Source: Pedobacter polaris (GTDB lineage Bacteria > Bacteroidota > Bacteroidia > Sphingobacteriales > Sphingobacteriaceae). From it: a stretch of DNA of 64,000 nucleotides. Every line of letters starts with the position of its first letter. The stretch's first letter is position 1. Below are positions 45,656 to 54,248 of this stretch, piece by piece. The stretch is from NCBI RefSeq assembly GCF_005116505.1, contig NZ_SWBR01000001.1:1-64000 (forward strand). The letters are read 5' to 3'. The position numbers were made by a program, and so were the translations under genes. The notes below the pieces were generated by a model. The model was given only the letters and a program-made list of their open reading frames with translations, searched no databases and was not told where the DNA came from.

Positions 45656-46129
45656 ATGAAATACCATTTCAAAGCAAAAATTTATAAAATAGGCATCAAT
45701 TGGGCGGTAGATGTTCCACTGGAAATTACTGCAAAACTGAAACCCGAGAAAGGTTATATTCGGATTAAAGGTCAAATTAATGATTTCGATTTTATCCAAA
45801 CTTTAGTTCCTGTTAAAAATTCGCCTTATCGTCTATTTGTAAACTTTATCATGATGAAAGGTGGAAAAACTGCTTTAGGCAAAGTTGCGTCTTTTGCTAT
45901 TGAGCAGAATGAAGTAGAATTGGTAAAAATGTATGCAATGCCTAAGCTACTTTCTAATATTCTAGAAAAGGAAAACTTAAATGATAATTTTAATTCACTA
46001 AGTGAAGCTAGAAAAAAAGATATCCTCAAATATTTAAGTTTTATAAAAACTGAAGAAACAATTATGAAAAACATTGATAAACTAATCATTCAACTTAAAA
46101 ACAAGGATAAGAATGTGAGAATACCTTAG
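45656..46129 (+). CDS. DUF1905/YdeI-like protein
   Basis: The 157-residue protein has an N-terminal DUF1905-like beta domain (YHFKAKIYKIGINWAVDVPL, GYIRIKGQINDFDFIQTLVP) and a C-terminal helical part of the YdeI/OmpD-associated kind (SLSEARKKDILKYLSFIKTE). The function is unknown. It is convergent with the LytTR regulator gene, whose stop lies one base away. Confidence 0.78.
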   Translation: MKYHFKAKIYKIGINWAVDVPLEITAKLKPEKGYIRIKGQINDFDFIQTLVPVKNSPYRLFVNFIMMKGGKTALGKVASFAIEQNEVELVKMYAMPKLLSNILEKENLNDNFNSLSEARKKDILKYLSFIKTEETIMKNIDKLIIQLKNKDKNVRIP

Positions 46130-46813
46130 TTATAAGTTTAGTTTTTTCAGCAATAAAACTTCTCTATAACTCTCTCCGATTGGAATTTCTACTTTATTGA
46201 TAAGAACTTGATTTTTACCAATTGCCGTGATGTAAGCCTGGTTGACTAAATAAGATCGATGCACCCTAACAAAATATTTTTCAGGCATCAATTCATTTAA
46301 ATATTTCATCGTCATGTGCACTATTAAATTTCCATTGTTGGTATGTAAGAGTAAATAATCTTTTATTGACTGTGCAAAAAAGATAGAAGAGTGCTCAACC
46401 TTCAACAGTTTACCAGATACTTTAAAATAGGTATAGGTTTTTTCTTCGTGCATGGTAATTGGTTGTAGTTTAAAGAACTTGGTTAAACTTTTATCAAAAC
46501 GATCAATTGTTATTGGCTTTAATAAATAATCAACTGCTTCTAAATTGTAACTGTCTACCGCATATTCTGAAAAAGCAGTTGTAAATATAACTGCAGGTGG
46601 GCTCTTAAGTGATTTTAAAAAATCTATTCCATTTAACCCAGGCATTTTAACATCTAAAAACATTAAATCTATTTGCTGTTGATGCAATATTTCAAAAGCC
46701 TCGAAAGCCGTGCTACACTTCCTTACCAAGGATAAATTTTCTTTACTATTTATATATCCTTCTAAAATATCTTGCGCTAAAGGCTCATCATCAACAATAA
46801 GGCAATTGATCAT
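46130..46813 (-). CDS. LytTR response regulator
   Basis: The 227-residue protein has a complete receiver: VDDEPLAQDI acidic pair, Asp in LMFLDVKMPGLNGIDF, Thr in VIFTTAFSEYAVDSY and Lys in VDYLLKPI. A LytTR DNA-binding domain follows (SIFFAQSIKDYLLLHTNNGN, YFVRVHRSYLVNQAYI). Unlike the regulator at 20372-21217 it should be phosphorylated normally. Its start overlaps the kinase stop by four bases. Direct repeats 21 bases apart in the divergent promoter at 47928-47959 are its likely target. Confidence 0.96.
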   Translation of the reverse strand: MINCLIVDDEPLAQDILEGYINSKENLSLVRKCSTAFEAFEILHQQQIDLMFLDVKMPGLNGIDFLKSLKSPPAVIFTTAFSEYAVDSYNLEAVDYLLKPITIDRFDKSLTKFFKLQPITMHEEKTYTYFKVSGKLLKVEHSSIFFAQSIKDYLLLHTNNGNLIVHMTMKYLNELMPEKYFVRVHRSYLVNQAYITAIGKNQVLINKVEIPIGESYREVLLLKKLNL

Positions 46814-47874
46814 TTCATTTCTAATGTTAAGCTTACTTGATAAATTTTCTCATCATTTTGTATCTCCAGCTTGTGTTTTTCTGGATATAAAATTTCCAAT
46901 CTTTTTTTAACATTTACTAAACCTATTCCGCCTGTTTTTTCTTTATTTTTTGCTATGCTGTTATTCACTTCCAAGGTTAATTCTTCCTCTGTTTTACAAA
47001 TTATAATGTTTACGAAACCTTCTTTTTCCTCTTCTTCAATCCCATGTTTAAAGGCATTCTCTATAAAAGGTAATAACAATAACGGACTTATTTTACTGTT
47101 ATCATCAATACCTTGCGCATCAAACTTAATGTTAATTGCAGAGCGATACCTAATATTTTCTACCTCAACATAATTCTGAATAAACGTTATCTCATCTTTT
47201 AGTGACACCAATTTTTCATCAGCCTTGTATAAAATGTATCGCATCATCTCTGCCAATTTAGCTACCAAAGGGGCAGTATTTTCATCTCGTTTTAAAGCTA
47301 AACCATAAATATTGTTTAATGTATTAAAAAAGAAATGAGGCTGTAGTTGTGCTTTTAAATAAGTGAGTTCGGAAATTAATTGTTGCTCCTTTAACAACTT
47401 TACTTGCTCGTTCTGTTTATCTACATGAATAAAATAGGCTAAAAAACTAATTGAAAAAAACTCTCTTAACACATAAGCTAAACTATAACCAATGGATTTA
47501 AAGTTAAACTGCCGAAGGGCTGATTTTCTCATTTCTTCAGACAAAAAATCTAAATGAGCAAAAAGATAGCTCGTAGCCTTCAGGTAAATTGAATAAAAAA
47601 CCAGAAATAATAAAATATGTGCGATTAATATAAAAAGGCGCTTACTAATTAGATATCTTCTAATAATTTGATAAAAGATCCAATATGCAATTAGTGCAGA
47701 TGTGCCATACAACAAGTTATACTCTACTTCAAAAAAAGAAATTCCAGATTTTTTTCTTTCCCAAAAATTGTATTCGAAATCTGTTAAAAACCTGAAAACA
47801 TAAAAGTAGAGCACAAAGAAGATAAGTTCTATCTTAAAGTATTTCTTATCAAATGTGTTATTAAGCCTTAACAT
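46810..47874 (-). CDS. LytS/YehU-type sensor histidine kinase
   Basis: The 354-residue protein has about four membrane segments in its first 140 residues. The His_kinase region follows with the phospho-His in QLQPHFFFNTLNNIYGL, the N-box LPFIENAFKHGIEEEEKE and the G-box GGIGLVNVKKRLEILYP. There is no extracellular sensor domain of size, so it probably senses within the membrane. It is co-translated with the LytTR regulator. Confidence 0.95.
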   Translation of the reverse strand: MLRLNNTFDKKYFKIELIFFVLYFYVFRFLTDFEYNFWERKKSGISFFEVEYNLLYGTSALIAYWIFYQIIRRYLISKRLFILIAHILLFLVFYSIYLKATSYLFAHLDFLSEEMRKSALRQFNFKSIGYSLAYVLREFFSISFLAYFIHVDKQNEQVKLLKEQQLISELTYLKAQLQPHFFFNTLNNIYGLALKRDENTAPLVAKLAEMMRYILYKADEKLVSLKDEITFIQNYVEVENIRYRSAINIKFDAQGIDDNSKISPLLLLPFIENAFKHGIEEEEKEGFVNIIICKTEEELTLEVNNSIAKNKEKTGGIGLVNVKKRLEILYPEKHKLEIQNDEKIYQVSLTLEMK

Positions 47875-47927
47875 TTTACCAAGGTAAATAATATTTATGC
47901 AAGCCTATTTTCACAAAACAATTTTTC

Positions 47928-47959
47928 GACTAAAACCATAATTTTTTAGACTAAAACCA
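47928..47959. promoter_or_regulatory. Probable LytTR operator between the kinase and TlpA-like genes
   Basis: GACTAAAACCA occurs at 47928-47938 and again at 47949-47959, a perfect eleven-base direct repeat with a 21-base period. This is the geometry expected for a LytTR dimer. It lies 54 bases upstream of the kinase start and about 90 bases upstream of the divergent TlpA-like gene, so it could control both. An ATAATT/AATTAT inverted repeat overlaps it. Confidence 0.6.
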
Positions 47960-48050
47960 ATTATGGTTATTTGTCGAATTAACTAGGGCTTTAATCTAAT
48001 TAGAAAAAAGAAACCATTTCCATCAATTACTTTTGGACATAAATTTTAAA

Positions 48051-49139
48051 ATGATGAAAAACCTAAAAAACTTAAGCATTTTATTGATGCTATTAATTTC
48101 CTCAGTTTCGGCTATAGCGCAAACCTTTAACATTACTGGTACAACCACAGGGCTTGCTGATGGAACTTGGTTGTACCTCAGGACTTCCTCTCCAGAAAAA
48201 ACTTTAGATTCAACAAAAGTGAAGAACGGCAAATTTAATTTAGTTGGAAAGACAAACGAAAAAGTTAGCCAACTAGCTGTTTATACTGCTAAATATGAAA
48301 ACTATGTATTTTTTTGGGCAGAGCAAAACACTCATTTGCAGTTAAAGAATGGAGAGTTTAAAAAAGCTATTATTACTGGTTCTAAAACACAACTACAAGC
48401 TGATCTTCGTAATAAGCTTAAAGAACCAAACAGAAAACTACAAGACAGTTTAATTCAGCTTCTTGCTAAAGAAAAAGACATTGCAGCTAAACAAGAATTG
48501 AAAGAAAAACTAAATACCGCAAAAAATGCAGAGAGGGAATTTGATATAAACGATGTTAAGGAAAATCCAAATTCCTTAATAAGTGCATATATATTAAGTG
48601 TTTACGCCTCTAATTGGGGGAAAGAAAAATCTGCTGAACTTTACAATAACTTGAGCTCAGATATGAAGAATACAACTTATGGAAAAACTATAAGCGATTT
48701 TATAATGCTCAACAAGGAAATAAAAATTGGAGGAAAATTCGTTGATTTTGAACAGGCTAATGCTACTGGTAAAAAGATTAAACTATCAGCTATTAAGGCA
48801 AAATATATTCTATTAGAGTTTTGGGGTTCGTGGTGCGGTCCATGTAGAGAAGAAAACCCGAATTTGGTTAAAACTTACAATGCATATAAAAACAAGGGCT
48901 TCGAGATTTTAGGAGTAGCAGCCGATGAGAAAAAGGAACAATGGCTAAAAGCAATTAAGGATGATAATTTACCTTGGGAAAATGTAAGCGACTTAAAAGG
49001 TGATAAAAATGAAGCGGCTTTGATTTATGGCATCAATGCATTTCCCACAAACTATCTTATTGATGAGAAGGGAATAATTATAGCCAAAAACCTAAGAGGT
49101 GAAGAACTCAAAAAGAAATTAGCAGAGTTGTTACCTTAA
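48051..49139 (+). CDS. TlpA-like thiol-disulfide oxidoreductase with DUF4369 domain
   Basis: I chose the ATG at 48051 (48054 is equally possible; a TTG upstream is less likely). The 362-residue protein has a signal peptide (cleavage near SAIAQ), an N-terminal DUF4369-like beta domain (FNITGTTTGLADGTWLYLRT) and a C-terminal thioredoxin domain with WCGPC (LEFWGSWCGPCREENPN) and the cis-Pro segment NAFPTNYLID. It should act in the periplasm on disulfides. It is divergent from the LytS/LytTR pair and a likely target of that pair. Confidence 0.92.
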   Translation: MMKNLKNLSILLMLLISSVSAIAQTFNITGTTTGLADGTWLYLRTSSPEKTLDSTKVKNGKFNLVGKTNEKVSQLAVYTAKYENYVFFWAEQNTHLQLKNGEFKKAIITGSKTQLQADLRNKLKEPNRKLQDSLIQLLAKEKDIAAKQELKEKLNTAKNAEREFDINDVKENPNSLISAYILSVYASNWGKEKSAELYNNLSSDMKNTTYGKTISDFIMLNKEIKIGGKFVDFEQANATGKKIKLSAIKAKYILLEFWGSWCGPCREENPNLVKTYNAYKNKGFEILGVAADEKKEQWLKAIKDDNLPWENVSDLKGDKNEAALIYGINAFPTNYLIDEKGIIIAKNLRGEELKKKLAELLP

Positions 49140-50551
49140 CCTTCCATTGCTTTGCTTGGGCAAGAAAAATCAGTTCGCTTTAAGTTAGTTTCCTTAATAG
49201 CACCGTAACCACCCGCAATATCAATCACGTTTTCTATGCCACGAGCTTTTAAAATAGAAGCAGCAATCATAGAGCGGTAACCACCTGCACAGTGGATGTA
49301 ATAAGTCTCATCAGGATGAACTTCACTAGTCCAATCATTAATATAGTCTAGTGGGCGAGTTAAAGTAGCTTCTAAATGTTCTGACTCATACTCACCGGGT
49401 TTACGAACATCTAATGCATTGATGTTTTTATTTGTATTTAAAACTGCTTCAAATTCTGCTGCAGAGATAGATTTAATTTCATCAATTTCTTTTCCTGCAT
49501 TTTGCCAAGCAGCAATTCCACCATCTAAATATCCAATGGTGTTATCATATCCAACCCTTGCTAATCTAGTTATAGCTTCTTCAGCCTTGCCATCTTCTGT
49601 TACCAATAATAATTCTTGTTTCAAATCAGTTATTAGCGCACCAACCCAAGGTGCAAATTGACCGTTTAAGCCAATATTTATTGAATTAGGAATAAATGCT
49701 TTTGCAAAAACTTGAGGATCTCTTGTATCTAATATTAAAGCACCCGTTAAATTGGCAACAGACTCAAACTCTTTAGGAGGTAATGCTACCAGTCCTTTTT
49801 CAAAAACCTCATCAATACTTTCGTAACCACCTTTATTCATTGCTGCATTTTTAGCAAAATATTGTGGTGGAGGCAAAATTCCGTCTGTTACTTCTTTAAT
49901 GAATTGTTCTTTCGAACTCGCTTTTAAAGCATAATTAACCTCTTTTTGATGACCTAAAGTATCAAAGGTTTCTTTGCTCATACTTTTACCGCAAGCAGAA
50001 CCTGCACCATGGGCAGGATAAACAATTACATCGTCTGCCAAAGGCTTAATTTTTATAGTTAACGAATCATAAAGCATACCTGCTAAATCATCCATTGTTA
50101 ACTCTCCCTTTTGTGCTAAATCGGGTCTACCAACATCGCCTATAAAAAGCGTATCACCCGAGAAAATACAATAATCTTTTCCATTTGCATCAGTTAATAA
50201 ATAGGTAGTAGATTCTAGCGTGTGACCAGGTGTATGTAAAGTTGTAATAGTTAAATCGCCTATTTTAAATTGCTCGCCATCTTTAGCAATATGAGATTTA
50301 AAATTTGTTGTTGCTGTTGGTCCGTAAACAATAGTTGCACCAGATTTTTCGGCTAAATCAACATGACCAGAAACAAAATCAGCATGAAAATGAGTTTCGA
50401 AAATATATTTAATGATTGCTCCGTTTTGGGCCGCTTTTTTTAAATAAGGATCTATTTCGCGTAAAGGGTCAATAATAGCAGCTTCGCCATTGCTCTCAAT
50501 ATAATAAGCCGCCTCGGCTAAACATCCAGTATATATTTGCTCTATTTTCAT
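49136..50551 (-). CDS. Persulfide-dioxygenase-like MBL protein fused to two rhodanese domains
   Basis: The 471-residue protein has an ETHE1-type metallo-beta-lactamase domain at residues 1-240 (FETHFHADFVSGHVDLAE, TLHTPGHTLESTTYLL, FSGDTLFIGDVGRPDL). Two rhodanese domains follow. The second has the active Cys in YYIHCAGGYRSMIAAS. The first has VTEDGKAEEA in place of the active loop and is presumably inactive. It probably oxidises glutathione-like persulfides and transfers sulfane sulfur. It is convergent with the TlpA-like gene with a four-base overlap. Confidence 0.92.
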   Translation of the reverse strand: MKIEQIYTGCLAEAAYYIESNGEAAIIDPLREIDPYLKKAAQNGAIIKYIFETHFHADFVSGHVDLAEKSGATIVYGPTATTNFKSHIAKDGEQFKIGDLTITTLHTPGHTLESTTYLLTDANGKDYCIFSGDTLFIGDVGRPDLAQKGELTMDDLAGMLYDSLTIKIKPLADDVIVYPAHGAGSACGKSMSKETFDTLGHQKEVNYALKASSKEQFIKEVTDGILPPPQYFAKNAAMNKGGYESIDEVFEKGLVALPPKEFESVANLTGALILDTRDPQVFAKAFIPNSINIGLNGQFAPWVGALITDLKQELLLVTEDGKAEEAITRLARVGYDNTIGYLDGGIAAWQNAGKEIDEIKSISAAEFEAVLNTNKNINALDVRKPGEYESEHLEATLTRPLDYINDWTSEVHPDETYYIHCAGGYRSMIAASILKARGIENVIDIAGGYGAIKETNLKRTDFSCPSKAMEG

Positions 50552-50735
50552 TTGCTGAGATATGAGTATTGAGATTTGTGATGTGAGACATCACTCAAAT
50601 CAAAAACAAAAATAGGGTTATAAATTTATAAGCAGAATGATTTTCATCATAATTACAGCAATTTTACTTAAGTGAGATACGAGAAGAGTGTATTGAGAAG
50701 TATTTTTCTCCTTAATGAACTATTGAACAAATGAA

Positions 50736-51752
50736 CTAATTAGTCAACTCCCCAGCAATAGAAACCTCTAACAACCTCTTTACCTCCGCCGTACTTAAAC
50801 CCTGCCCTAAAAGATACATTAACTTTGTAACGGCTGCTTCAAAAGTTAAATCGGAGCCACTTAAAATACCCATTTTCTGCAATTTTCTACTTGTTTCGTA
50901 TAACCCTAATTGAACTGAGCCACCTTTACACTGAGAAATATCTAATATGATTTTGTTTGCAGCAACGGCTTCTTTTAAACAAGTAATAAACCAAGGTGCA
51001 GTTGTTGTGTTTCCTGACCCAAATGCCTCTAAAATAATGGCTTCAGCATCAGATTCTGTTATAGCTCTTACTGCATTTTCGGTTATGCCTGGATACATTT
51101 TTAATACCCCAATATTTGAATTGAATGAAGTATGAATTTGAAAAGGCTGGGTTGGGGTTGGTAAAATATAGTTTGGATAAAAATCTAAATTTACACCAGC
51201 TTCTGCTAAGATTGGATAATTTGGAGATGCAAATGCTTCAAATTTTTCTGAATTGTATTTAATGGAACGGTTTCCTCTAAACAACTGATAATCAAAATAA
51301 ACGCATACTTCTGGAACCATTGCCCTTCCATCTTTTTTGGTTGCGGCAATTTCTAACGCTGTGATTAAATTTTCCTTAGCATCTGTTCTAATCTCTCCTA
51401 TAGGCAATTGAGAACCTGTTAAAACAACTGGCTTTGCTAAATTTTGCAACATAAAACTTAGTGCCGCAGCTGTGAATGACATTGTATCTGATCCATGTAA
51501 AATCACAAAGCCATCAAATACATCATACTTTTCTTTAATGAGTTCCGCAAGTTCTGCCCACACTTCTGGGTTCATATTTGATGAATCTAGAATTGGATCA
51601 AAAGAGTGAACTGAAAGTTGATAATCTAATCTGGCTAATTCTGGTACATTATCTTGAATTTGTTCAAAATCAAATGGAATTAAAGTGCCTGTTTTAGCAT
51701 CATTAACCATCCCAATGGTACCGCCAGTATAGATGATAAGAATTTTGGTCAT
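50736..51752 (-). CDS. ansA: Type I asparaginase
   Basis: I chose the ATG at 51752 (a TTG lies nine bases upstream). The 338-residue protein has both catalytic motifs of bacterial asparaginases: IIYTGGTIGM at the N-terminus and FVILHGSDTMSFTAAAL. There is no signal peptide, which fits the cytoplasmic type I enzyme. It hydrolyses asparagine to aspartate and ammonia. It is not in an evident operon. Confidence 0.94.
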   Translation of the reverse strand: MTKILIIYTGGTIGMVNDAKTGTLIPFDFEQIQDNVPELARLDYQLSVHSFDPILDSSNMNPEVWAELAELIKEKYDVFDGFVILHGSDTMSFTAAALSFMLQNLAKPVVLTGSQLPIGEIRTDAKENLITALEIAATKKDGRAMVPEVCVYFDYQLFRGNRSIKYNSEKFEAFASPNYPILAEAGVNLDFYPNYILPTPTQPFQIHTSFNSNIGVLKMYPGITENAVRAITESDAEAIILEAFGSGNTTTAPWFITCLKEAVAANKIILDISQCKGGSVQLGLYETSRKLQKMGILSGSDLTFEAAVTKLMYLLGQGLSTAEVKRLLEVSIAGELTN

Positions 51753-51796
51753 ACGCCTCAAAGATAGCTATTTTTACCACAGCGAAATAATAACGA

Positions 51797-51826
51797 TTAA
51801 CCGCAAAGAACGCTAAGAGCGCAAAG
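51797..51826. repeat. Left 30-base inverted repeat flanking the GxxExxY pseudogene
   Basis: TTAACCGCAAAGAACGCTAA continues as GAGCGCAAAG. It is the reverse complement of 52308-52337 with three mismatches in 30 bases. Confidence 0.75.
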
Positions 51827-51842
51827 TTAGAAAATCAATTAC

Positions 51843-52220
51843 TCACAGGTTATTAACTACTCTTTTTAAACCATCTTTTAGCCTGTATACGTTAAAATTT
51901 ATAAGTAGGCCAAGTCTATAATCACCTAATTTAAGATACGTTAAGGTCTGAGCCAAATGAACTTCATTTAAAGATGCTACACTTTTTAGTTCTATGAGCA
52001 ATTTATTTTCAACTAAAATGTCTATGCGAAAGCCTCAATCTAATTTTACACCTTCAAAAATCACAGGCAAGGACTTCTCCTTCTCAACCTTAAAGCCACT
52101 TTAATTAATCTTATAATACAAACATTCCCTGTAGACACTTTCTAATAGCCCTGGTCCCAATGCTGTATGAACTTTAATTGCTAACCCGATTATTTCACTT
52201 GATAATTCATCTTCTCTCAT
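51843..52220 (-). pseudogene. GxxExxY protein gene with two stop codons
   Basis: From the ATG at 52220 one frame runs to a TGA at 51843. It reads MREDELSSEIIGLAIKVHTA, LGPGLLESVYRECLYY, then a TAA at 52101-52103, FKVEKEKSLPVIFEGVKLD, a TGA at 52035-52037, and FRIDILVENKLLIELKSV. This is the GxxExxY family, whose genes are often embedded among repeats. At the TGA the family usually has Cys (LDCG), so a single-base change explains it. The family's function is uncertain, with a nuclease-like fold suggested. The copy is inactive unless stops are read through. Confidence 0.88.
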
Positions 52221-52307
52221 CCCGCAATTTAGGGCAAAAATATAAGCTACTGTATATCAAATAGTTAATTTAACTATTAAGCAATTTTTTTATTCTTGTA
52301 ATTAATG

Positions 52308-52337
52308 CTTTGCGTACTTAGCGCTCTTTGCGGTTAA
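52308..52337. repeat. Right 30-base inverted repeat flanking the GxxExxY pseudogene
   Basis: CTTTGCGTACTTAGCGCTCT continues as TTGCGGTTAA. It pairs with 51797-51826, and it ends two bases before the tatD stop codon. Confidence 0.75.
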
Positions 52338-52338
52338 A

Positions 52339-53106
52339 TTAAACTCCGAATATCTTTTTTGAATTTTCTGTAGTTACGTCTGCCACTTCATCCAAACTCA
52401 CATTATAAATATCTGCAACTTTTTGAGCGATGTGTATAAGGTAACTACTTTCATTAGGCTTACCACGATAAGGAACGGGCGCTAGATAAGGGGAATCTGT
52501 CTCCAAAACGATATGGTTAAGTGGAATGTCTGCTAATACCAAATCTAACCCTGCTTTTTTGTAAGTCACCACTCCCCCTATCCCTAGGTAGAAGTTTAGG
52601 TCTATGGCTCTTTTAGCTTGAGCTAAATCTCCAGTAAAACAATGGAATATCCCTCTTAATTTCTCATCCTTTTCAGAATCTAAAACTTCGAAAACTTCGT
52701 CAAATGCTTCACGACAATGAATAACAATTGGCAGATTTAGATTTTTTGCCCAAGCAATTTGTTTTTTAAACGCATCTTGTTGGATTGCTAATGTAGTTTT
52801 ATCCCAATATAAATCTATCCCGATTTCACCTATGGCATAAATCCTTCTATCAGCTATGCTGTTATAAATAATTGATAATTGGCTTTCATAATCATCTTTT
52901 ACATCACAAGGGTGCAAGCCAGCCATTGCAAAACAGTTATCAGGATATTTAGCTACCAAATCATCAATCATTGCAATAGATTTCACATCTACATTTGGCA
53001 AAAAAAGCCTTTTTACATCTAATGCAAAACAGCGATCCATTAATAAGGCTTGTTTATCTAAATCAGCTTCATAATAAAGATGAGTATGGGTATCTGTTAA
53101 AAGCAT
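52339..53106 (-). CDS. tatD: TatD-family deoxyribonuclease
   Basis: I chose the ATG at 53106 (an in-frame TTG lies six bases upstream). The 255-residue TIM-barrel protein has LTDTHTHLYYEADLD with the metal-binding His pair, FAMAGLHPCDVKDDY, IGEIGIDLYWDKTT, PIVIHCREAFDEV, IFHCFTGDL and LETDSPYLAPVPYRGKPNE. It is a metal-dependent hydrolase with reported DNase activity. It stands alone. Confidence 0.95.
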   Translation of the reverse strand: MLLTDTHTHLYYEADLDKQALLMDRCFALDVKRLFLPNVDVKSIAMIDDLVAKYPDNCFAMAGLHPCDVKDDYESQLSIIYNSIADRRIYAIGEIGIDLYWDKTTLAIQQDAFKKQIAWAKNLNLPIVIHCREAFDEVFEVLDSEKDEKLRGIFHCFTGDLAQAKRAIDLNFYLGIGGVVTYKKAGLDLVLADIPLNHIVLETDSPYLAPVPYRGKPNESSYLIHIAQKVADIYNVSLDEVADVTTENSKKIFGV

Positions 53107-53152
53107 ATACAAAGGTATTTTTAATTCTTAGCTGTTTAAAATTATAACTCAC

Positions 53153-53184
53153 AAAAAAACCCTGTTCAGTTAAGAACAGGGTTT
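53153..53184 (-). terminator. Intrinsic terminator of the FKBP lipoprotein gene
   Basis: AAACCCTGTTC pairs with GAACAGGGTTT around a short loop. On the minus strand it is followed by a T run, about 20 bases after the stop. Confidence 0.9.
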
Positions 53185-53203
53185 AATAACTTAATTTATT
53201 TAA

Positions 53204-54202
53204 TTATGGTTTTGCAGTTACCGGCATTGTTGGTGCAGGTGTTGCAGCTGGCTTACCTTTAATAATTTTAACAATTTCGATATCAAAAGCAATTGGCGCA
53301 TAAGGGGTAATACCTGCCTGAGGGTTACCTTGTTCTCCATAACCTAATTTAGAAGGCATAACAACAGTAACTTTACCTCCAGGACCAATAAGCGATAATG
53401 CTTCTGTAAAACCTGGTACTGTTTGACCATATACCATTTTAGTAGGGCCGTAAGTTCTACCCATTTGTTTTTTATCTAAACCACTTTCTTTTGCAGTTTT
53501 CTGATCGCTTGTATCAAAAACAGTGTATTTTCCGTCTTTATCTTTTTTAGTTGCACTACCTGTATAGTTAATCTCTACGGTATCACCTAAAACTGGTCTT
53601 TGTGCAGAACCTGGAGTTTTAATCACATAATGTAATCCACTTGCGGCAACTGTAGTTTTAAGACCTTTATCTTCAACATACTTTTTAAGCTTACCATCTT
53701 CAGCGTTTTTAATTTTATCCATAGTGGCTTTAAAATCTGCTTGGAAAAATTCACTTGCTCTTTTTTGGAAGGCCGAATCGGCTTCACCAGCATTCTTTTT
53801 AAATACTTTCTCTATCTTAACAACAAACGTGATGTATTTGTCGTTTTTAAACATCTCATTTTTAGGTTGTTTAGTATAATGAGCCATTGTATCCAAGTTG
53901 ATTTTGAAGGTAGCGCTATCGCCTTCTCCAAGCAATGTTAAAGCATCCTGGTTATCTCCAGCATACATTTTTTTCTGTGCTTGAAAAACCTGTGGTACTT
54001 CATTTTCATATGAGCTATAAAAAACAGAATCTTTATCGTTTTTCTGAACGAAGTTCATTTTAACAATATCGCCTTCTTTAATCTTTTCTTTTTCTTCAGA
54101 ATTGTGGATCGTATACAACAAACCTCCAGCTCCTTTTTTCTCTCTGTTGCAAGCTGCTAAACCTAATGTTGCAGCTAAAAGAATTACTAAACTTTTTTTC
54201 AT
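53204..54202 (-). CDS. FKBP-type peptidyl-prolyl isomerase lipoprotein
   Basis: The 332-residue protein has a lipoprotein signal (VILLAATLGLAACNR). A first half of unclear structure may be a degenerate FKBP-like or dimerisation part. A C-terminal FKBP domain begins around residue 190 (GLHYVIKTPGSAQRPVLGDT, VEINYTG, GQTVPGFTEALSLIGPGGKV, MPSKLGYGEQGNP, FDIEIVKI). It would assist folding of exported proteins. It is unrelated in position to the second FKBP at 55974. Confidence 0.93.
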   Translation of the reverse strand: MKKSLVILLAATLGLAACNREKKGAGGLLYTIHNSEEKEKIKEGDIVKMNFVQKNDKDSVFYSSYENEVPQVFQAQKKMYAGDNQDALTLLGEGDSATFKINLDTMAHYTKQPKNEMFKNDKYITFVVKIEKVFKKNAGEADSAFQKRASEFFQADFKATMDKIKNAEDGKLKKYVEDKGLKTTVAASGLHYVIKTPGSAQRPVLGDTVEINYTGSATKKDKDGKYTVFDTSDQKTAKESGLDKKQMGRTYGPTKMVYGQTVPGFTEALSLIGPGGKVTVVMPSKLGYGEQGNPQAGITPYAPIAFDIEIVKIIKGKPAATPAPTMPVTAKP

Positions 54203-54248
54203 TTTCTATTTTTTTTGATTGATTGAGAACGAAGTCTCCGTTTTATTT

